A DNA stretch of 18,172 nt from Cyanobacteria bacterium UBA8803 (GTDB lineage: Bacteria > Cyanobacteriota > Cyanobacteriia > Cyanobacteriales > Coleofasciculaceae): contig DNXU01000112.1 in the NCBI GenBank assembly GCA_003505715.1, forward strand, positions 9,590-27,761, given 5' to 3'. This document shows, in pieces, positions 15,485-18,172 of this stretch. Position 1 is the first letter of the stretch, and each line of letters opens with the position of its first letter. The translations under genes were made by a program, and so were the position numbers. Under the pieces are notes generated by a model. The model worked only from the letters and a program-made list of their open reading frames with translations, searched no databases and was not told the origin of the DNA.

Positions 15485-15676
15485 ATGACTAGGCCAAACT
15501 CTAATTTCATAGTACTAGACCACTATCCTGCATCTGTATATTCTGTGTCTTCTGAAAAAAAGCAAAAGCTGTACTTTTCTCAAAGCCCATACAAAATTGT
15601 GCCTGAAATGATTGTTACCCGATATGTTACTCAGCTATCACCAGTTACCATTTTTAACAAGCCCTCTGCTTGTTAG
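15485..15676 (+). CDS. Small hypothetical protein (63 residues)
   Basis: Not recognised. The ORF has a good ribosome site (AAGGAG at 15469-15474, 10 bp before the ATG) and a TATAAT further upstream, which argues for real translation. The product is rich in Ser, Tyr and Lys, with a single C-terminal cysteine and no membrane segment. It follows the cas operon by 103 bp and is followed by a 200-bp hairpin-rich spacer. It might also be a chance ORF in a non-coding transcript. Confidence 0.4.
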   Translation: MTRPNSNFIVLDHYPASVYSVSSEKKQKLYFSQSPYKIVPEMIVTRYVTQLSPVTIFNKPSAC

Positions 15677-15686
15677 GGAACGGCAA

Positions 15687-15703
15687 CGCTTGCCTTGCAA
15701 GCG
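15687..15703. other. Perfect 7-bp hairpin
   Basis: CGCTTGC-CTT-GCAAGCG, located 11 bp after the stop of the small ORF. No T-run follows, so it is not a standard intrinsic terminator. Confidence 0.5.
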
Positions 15704-15745
15704 GGTAAGACACTAAGGCACTGCTGTTGATTAGGGGCTACTAAA

Positions 15746-15783
15746 AATGGGATATAGGCAACATCTGTTTCCTGTATCCCATT
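15746..15783. terminator. Hairpin with 13-bp stem, possible terminator
   Basis: AATGGGATATAGG pairs with CCTGTATCCCATT (one G-U type pair) around a 12-nt loop. On the minus strand the stem is followed by a T-rich stretch. On the plus strand there is only TTCTTAG, so termination in the plus direction would be weak. It lies in the 203-bp gap between two small genes. Confidence 0.4.
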
Positions 15784-15814
15784 CTTAGAGTTCAAAAACT
15801 TTTCAAAACTTACT

Positions 15815-15838
15815 GAGTAGCTTAATAACTATCTACTC
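15815..15838. promoter_or_regulatory. Inverted repeat, operator-like, before the 75-residue gene
   Basis: GAGTAG (15815-15820) and CTACTC (15833-15838) are separated by 12 AT-rich bases, 41 bp before the ATG at 15880. The symmetry and spacing are those of a dimeric repressor site, but six-base arms can arise by chance. Confidence 0.3.
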
Positions 15839-15879
15839 CTATGTAAGAATTACTGAACTAATAAACGGAAAGATTAGTA

Positions 15880-16107
15880 ATGAGCGAACCGAACAGAGGT
15901 AAGGTTCATCTAGTGACTAGCGTAGTGATAGCACTAGATGAAGAAGATGGAGTTTTAATAGCAGGAATACTTTCAGATACTCCCTTCAAAAATGTTGAAC
16001 AAGAGTCAGCATCAATAGAAAGTCTCGTAGGGAGTTTTGCATTTACTAGGCGTCAAGCTAAATTTCTGAGAGATCGCATTAATGAATTCTTGAAGGAGCA
16101 GGAATGA
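15880..16107 (+). CDS. Small hypothetical protein (75 residues)
   Basis: Not recognised. The N-terminal half is predicted beta-rich (KVHLVTSVVIALDEEDGVLI). The C-terminal half is a basic helix (FTRRQAKFLRDRINEFLKEQ). GGAAAG lies about 10 bp before the ATG. Its stop overlaps the start of the next gene (ATGA), so the two are probably made together, a layout often seen for two-component cassettes. No DNA-binding motif is clear. Confidence 0.65.
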   Translation: MSEPNRGKVHLVTSVVIALDEEDGVLIAGILSDTPFKNVEQESASIESLVGSFAFTRRQAKFLRDRINEFLKEQE

Positions 16108-16595
16108 TTTTTACTACTAATTTGATGGAAAAGTCCACATATATCTTTAAGGGGGAAAGCTCTTGGAGTAGGGAAGTCAAAATTTTCCTCTTTCCTCCTT
16201 CTCCTGAATTTTTACGAGAAAGGTATTATTCCCAGGCTTTTGCTGTGCTTGAAGTACAGAAGTTGCTACAGAAGTTAGCTAAAGTAGAAAATATACGCAG
16301 AGCGAGAGCGGTTGCACCAAACGCCCCAGACCTTCATATCATCGATATTGAAGTAGAGCTGCAACCGGAAACTGAGTTATCAGCGGAAGCTTGGGATAAA
16401 ATTCAAGACTTAGTAATTGAATCGGAATGGAAGTTACGTGATGATACGGAAGAGAAATGGTTCTTTAATGCTGAAGAGGTAGAAGCATTCTCCAAAATAG
16501 TAGATGGGGCTGAAGTGGTTGGTCAGTATCCTATTCATCGTTCAAAAATGTCCAAGACATCTTTTTCAGTACAACAAACTCATGCCAAAGACTAG
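16104..16595 (+). CDS. Hypothetical protein (163 residues), coupled to the preceding gene
   Basis: Not recognised. The start at 16104 is supported by AAGGAG at 16092-16097 and by the 4-bp overlap with the 75-residue gene. Features are an early EVKIFLFPPSPEFLRERYY segment, a helix AVLEVQKLLQKLAKVENIRR, an acidic middle (HIIDIEVELQPETELSAEAW) and a Lys/Ser-rich tail. There are no cysteines, signal peptide or membrane segment. The mix of strands and helices suggests a compact cytoplasmic protein. Neither this nor its partner looks like a known toxin or antitoxin family, though the arrangement would allow that. Confidence 0.65.
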   Translation: MIFTTNLMEKSTYIFKGESSWSREVKIFLFPPSPEFLRERYYSQAFAVLEVQKLLQKLAKVENIRRARAVAPNAPDLHIIDIEVELQPETELSAEAWDKIQDLVIESEWKLRDDTEEKWFFNAEEVEAFSKIVDGAEVVGQYPIHRSKMSKTSFSVQQTHAKD

Positions 16596-16716
16596 AACAT
16601 TATTTAAGTTCAATGCTGTTAAACAATAGTTAGCTATTGCTGGCTGAAAAACTTTAATAAAAACTACAAGTTATGCCGTTGTACATTCCTTTAGTGTTTT
16701 TGAGTTATTAACATTT

Positions 16717-17109
16717 ATGCCAAATCCTCAGATTCATCTGGAACAAGCTGAACATAATGAGAGCGCAGCAAGCAGTGTGAGGCAAGATTATCCTGATTGG
16801 GCAGTGACAATGTACTTCTATGCTGCCTTGCACTGGGTAGAACACTATGCTCTGCTCAAGGGATGTAACATTGCAAGAGATTATGATTCAGGGCGCTCAA
16901 AACACGACAGTCGGCAGCAGTATATCAATCAAATAGCTATAGATCTAAACAACCCCAGCTTGCGTAAGGCTTATCAAAACTTAGAACTAGACAGTCGCAA
17001 AGCTCGGTATTTAATTAATCTAAACACCAAGGCACAGACTTACTACTCTCAAGCGAGAGTTATTAATTGTTATAAAAATTTGCAAACAGTCAAAAATTTA
17101 CTACAGTAG
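16717..17109 (+). CDS. HEPN-like helical protein
   Basis: 130 residues, all helical in character. The pattern LEQAEHNESAASSV followed by DYPDWAVTMYFYAALHWVEH (25-43), then SKHDSRQQYI, LRKAYQNLELDSRKARY and a final helix, matches small HEPN proteins. In these the DWA..yfYAALH helix and a downstream H..R pair are conserved. The R-x4-H ribonuclease motif is not seen in its usual form; HDSR at 63-66 is the nearest conserved basic cluster. A nuclease or a nucleotide-binding role is possible. It is 121 bp from the preceding gene and has no obvious MNT or toxin partner. Confidence 0.55.
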   Translation: MPNPQIHLEQAEHNESAASSVRQDYPDWAVTMYFYAALHWVEHYALLKGCNIARDYDSGRSKHDSRQQYINQIAIDLNNPSLRKAYQNLELDSRKARYLINLNTKAQTYYSQARVINCYKNLQTVKNLLQ

Positions 17110-17183
17110 TTGACCTGTCGATTGCCTCTTAACTCACAATGCCTTCGTCTGCTGTCAGATTTTACTCACAAACGGCTAGATAC

Positions 17184-17212
17184 TTGACTTATAAAAAAGA
17201 TGTAGCTACAAT
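17184..17212 (+). promoter_or_regulatory. Strong sigma-70-type promoter of guide-like module 1
   Basis: TTGACT (17184-17189) and TACAAT (17207-17212) are spaced by exactly 17 bp, so transcription would start near 17219, about 30 bases before the first repeat-like unit. The preceding segment (TTTACTCAC then GGCTAG) recurs before the second module. Confidence 0.65.
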
Positions 17213-17245
17213 ATACAAGATTAAGGGAATTGCTACGTGAACATA

Positions 17246-17350
17246 ACAAATTTACAATATTCCCCGTAAGGGGATAGACACTAGCAACCTTAAGATGCTG
17301 GATAATAGTCAAGTACTGTTCCTCAGCCTTCCCCGCAAGGGGATTAACGC
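17246..17350 (+). CRISPR. Degenerate single-spacer CRISPR-like unit 1 (repeat-spacer-repeat)
   Basis: Two repeat-like units whose cores are CCCCGTAAGGGGATAGACAC (17262-17281) and CCCCGCAAGGGGATTAACGC (17331-17350), 69 bp apart. Each carries the stem-loop CCCCG(Y)AAGGGG typical of cyanobacterial type III repeats and a decayed version of the ATNGAAAC end that becomes the crRNA 5-prime tag. If repeats are about 36 nt, the unique segment is about 17282-17314 (33 nt). The 5-prime halves of the repeats are poorly conserved. It could be the remnant of an array or a dedicated guide-like RNA. Confidence 0.5.
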
Positions 17351-17375
17351 AAAAATGAATAGAACCAGCAGTAGT

Positions 17376-17401
17376 CCGCTTTGGCCAAATAGCAGAAGCG
17401 G
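17376..17401 (+). ncRNA. Conserved hairpin tail of module 1
   Basis: CCGCTT and AAGCGG frame a 26-nt stem-loop that is 11+4+11 in layout with two mismatches. The 26 bases starting at 17357 recur with one change at 18125 in module 2. A clear T-run does not follow, so it is not an ideal terminator. Confidence 0.45.
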
Positions 17402-17514
17402 CTCTGTTGTATTTAGCCCTCCGGCAAATTCTGTGCTGTTTTTGAGGGAAAGTGCGATCACCCCCTCCTTACCAAACAACTACACTGAGAACAGTAGGTG
17501 ATTGACAAAAGCTG

Positions 17515-17820
17515 ATGAAGACAAAGCCTTTTAGTGAATTGCGAAAGCGGATGACACCAGAGCAAAGGGCAAAAAACAAAACTCTTGCTCAACTTGCGCT
17601 ACTCCATCTTACCCTTATCGAACTACCAAAGTCGTTGGGGACTACACAGGAAAGCCTGGAAAAAAACCTCAATGTTGTTCAGTCTGCTTTGTCCCAGTTG
17701 GAGAACCAAGAAGATATTCAAGTCTCTACTCTCTCCGACTACATTAAAGTTTTGGGTGGCAATCTAAAACTAGTAGCTCATTTCCCTGACGAGGAAATTG
17801 TTCTCGCTCAATTCGAGTAA
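17515..17820 (+). CDS. Orphan HigA-like antitoxin (XRE-type HTH)
   Basis: 101-residue protein of the HigA-like type II antitoxin group. The N-terminal signature FSELRKRMTPEQRAKNKTLA is followed by an HTH core around LPKSLGTTQESLEKNLNVVQ and SALSQLENQEDIQVSTLSDY, then LGGNLKLVAHFPDEEIVL, the typical C-terminal strand pair. The usual RelE/HigB-type toxin gene is absent on both sides, because upstream is module 1 and downstream module 2. AGGTG at 17496-17500 is a distant ribosome site. It may act as a free-standing repressor, or protect against a toxin encoded elsewhere. Confidence 0.8.
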   Translation: MKTKPFSELRKRMTPEQRAKNKTLAQLALLHLTLIELPKSLGTTQESLEKNLNVVQSALSQLENQEDIQVSTLSDYIKVLGGNLKLVAHFPDEEIVLAQFE

Positions 17821-17846
17821 CTGATACTCGGTAGTATACATGCTTA

Positions 17847-17930
17847 GTAAGTAAAGAGCGCTCCGAAAAATACTGGACAGTAAACATTTATCACTGAGAA
17901 TATAAAAAATCGGTGCTGCTCTTTACTTAC
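17847..17930. repeat. 84-bp inverted-repeat element after the antitoxin gene
   Basis: GTAAGTAAAGAGC at 17847 and GCTCTTTACTTAC ending at 17930 are perfect 13-bp inverted arms, extending to about 20 bp with one gap and one mismatch (CTCCGA and TCGGTGC ends). The 43-bp interior is AT-rich. It could be a MITE-like element or a large hairpin at the end of the antitoxin transcript. No matching target-site duplication is clear. The right arm overlaps the TTTACTTAC box conserved upstream of both promoters. Confidence 0.7.
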
Positions 17931-17942
17931 GGTGCTAGTGGA

Positions 17943-17971
17943 TTGACTTTTTTACAAAGTTCAGATATTGT
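17943..17971 (+). promoter_or_regulatory. Sigma-70-type promoter of guide-like module 2
   Basis: TTGACT (17943-17948) and TATTGT (17966-17971) with a 17-bp spacer, in the same place relative to the repeat units as the promoter of module 1. GCTAG precedes both -35 boxes by a few bases. The -10 is weaker (4 of 6). Confidence 0.5.
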
Positions 17972-18011
17972 TTGGATAGCTAGAGGTAGAAATTGTTTCA
18001 ACTACCTTAAC

Positions 18012-18118
18012 TAGGTATTTTACCTTACCCCGTCAGGGGATAGAAACACGCCTCTAGTATGATGATTGAAAAATTGCTTCAGTCTTCTTTTACCTCTTCC
18101 CCGCAAGGGGACTAATCC
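18012..18118 (+). CRISPR. Degenerate single-spacer CRISPR-like unit 2 (repeat-spacer-repeat)
   Basis: The first repeat-like unit ends CCCCGTCAGGGGATAGAAAC (18028-18047), a well-preserved type III repeat 3-prime half with an ATAGAAAC tag. The second has CCCCGCAAGGGGACTAATCC (18099-18118), with a decayed tag. Both contain TTTTACCT upstream of the stem. The cores are 71 bp apart, leaving a unique segment of about 35 nt (18048-18082) unrelated to that of unit 1. A further array beyond the window end cannot be excluded. Confidence 0.55.
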
Positions 18119-18143
18119 AAAAAAGAATAGAAACAGCAGTAGT

Positions 18144-18169
18144 CCGCTTTTGCTAGACAGCAGAAGCGG
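18144..18169 (+). ncRNA. Conserved hairpin tail of module 2
   Basis: CCGCTTTTGCT pairs with AGCAGAAGCGG over 11 positions (one G-U) around an AGAC loop. It is preceded by the 26-base tail shared with module 1. The window ends 3 bases later, so any following T-run is not visible. Confidence 0.5.
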
Positions 18170-18172
18170 TTA

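Noticed and set aside
17181..17315. Nine-base complementarity between the end of spacer-like segment 1 (AGTCAAGTA at 17307) and the -35 region of its own promoter (TACTTGACT at 17181).
   Set aside because: Nine bases including a common -35 sequence can match by chance over this distance. The match is at the repeat-proximal end, and no extended pairing follows.
17295..17501. 68-codon ORF over module 1.
   Set aside because: It runs through the repeat core and hairpin, has no ribosome site, and its sequence is explained by the repeat-like structure.

Overview
This window looks like part of a filamentous cyanobacterial chromosome or large plasmid. Evidence: the octamer GCGATCGC (HIP1) recurs throughout, heptanucleotide tandem repeats (STRR type) open the window, a G/C-block palindromic repeat lies at 1982-2069, and the gene families are typical of cyanobacteria. 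The central content is a nearly complete type III-D CRISPR-Cas interference locus without cas1, cas2 or a canonical array inside the window.

Layout. (a) 51-3478, minus strand: cas6 with an added C-terminal helix-turn-helix, a RelA/SpoT-like HD hydrolase, and a WYL-type regulator of the cyanobacterial CRISPR-associated TIGR03985 type. (b) 3580-4142, plus strand, divergent from the regulator: a small Csx3-type ring nuclease, followed by the stranded P-loop of what in related proteins is a Csx3-fused AAA ATPase. (c) 4353-8966: cas10 without an HD nuclease domain but with an intact GGDD cyclase motif, a zinc-finger Cas7, the Cas5-like csx10, and a Csm2-like small subunit, mostly joined by 4-bp ATGA overlaps. 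(d) 9078-12254: a CARF-HEPN ribonuclease (Csx1/Csx2, DxTHG family), a truncated Uma2 nuclease, another Cas7, and a PD-(D/E)XK-like protein. (e) 12285-15381: a third Cas7, csx19, a fourth RAMP without the slicing Asp, and a protein that looks like a small subunit joined to an S1/OB fold. (f) 15485-17109: small unrecognised genes and a HEPN-like protein. (g) 17161-18172: a solitary HigA-like antitoxin bracketed by two related modules. Each module is promoter, degenerate CRISPR repeat, 33-35 nt unique segment, degenerate repeat, hairpin.

How it would work (inference from known type III systems): Cas6 cuts pre-crRNA; Cas10, Csx10, Csx19, the Cas7 subunits and the small subunits form the crRNA-guided complex; the Cas7 subunits with Asp cut target RNA; Cas10 makes cyclic oligoadenylate through GGDD; Csx1 is activated through its CARF domain and degrades RNA; Csx3 removes the messenger. 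With no HD domain on Cas10, the locus appears to rely on signalling plus RNA slicing rather than DNA cleavage by Cas10.

The most novel-looking element is the pair of guide-like RNA modules around the orphan antitoxin at the right end. Repeat cores, promoter boxes and hairpin tails are shared, while the intervening spacer-sized segments are unrelated. This resembles the logic of CRISPR-regulated toxin-antitoxin units, but it is only a hypothesis here.
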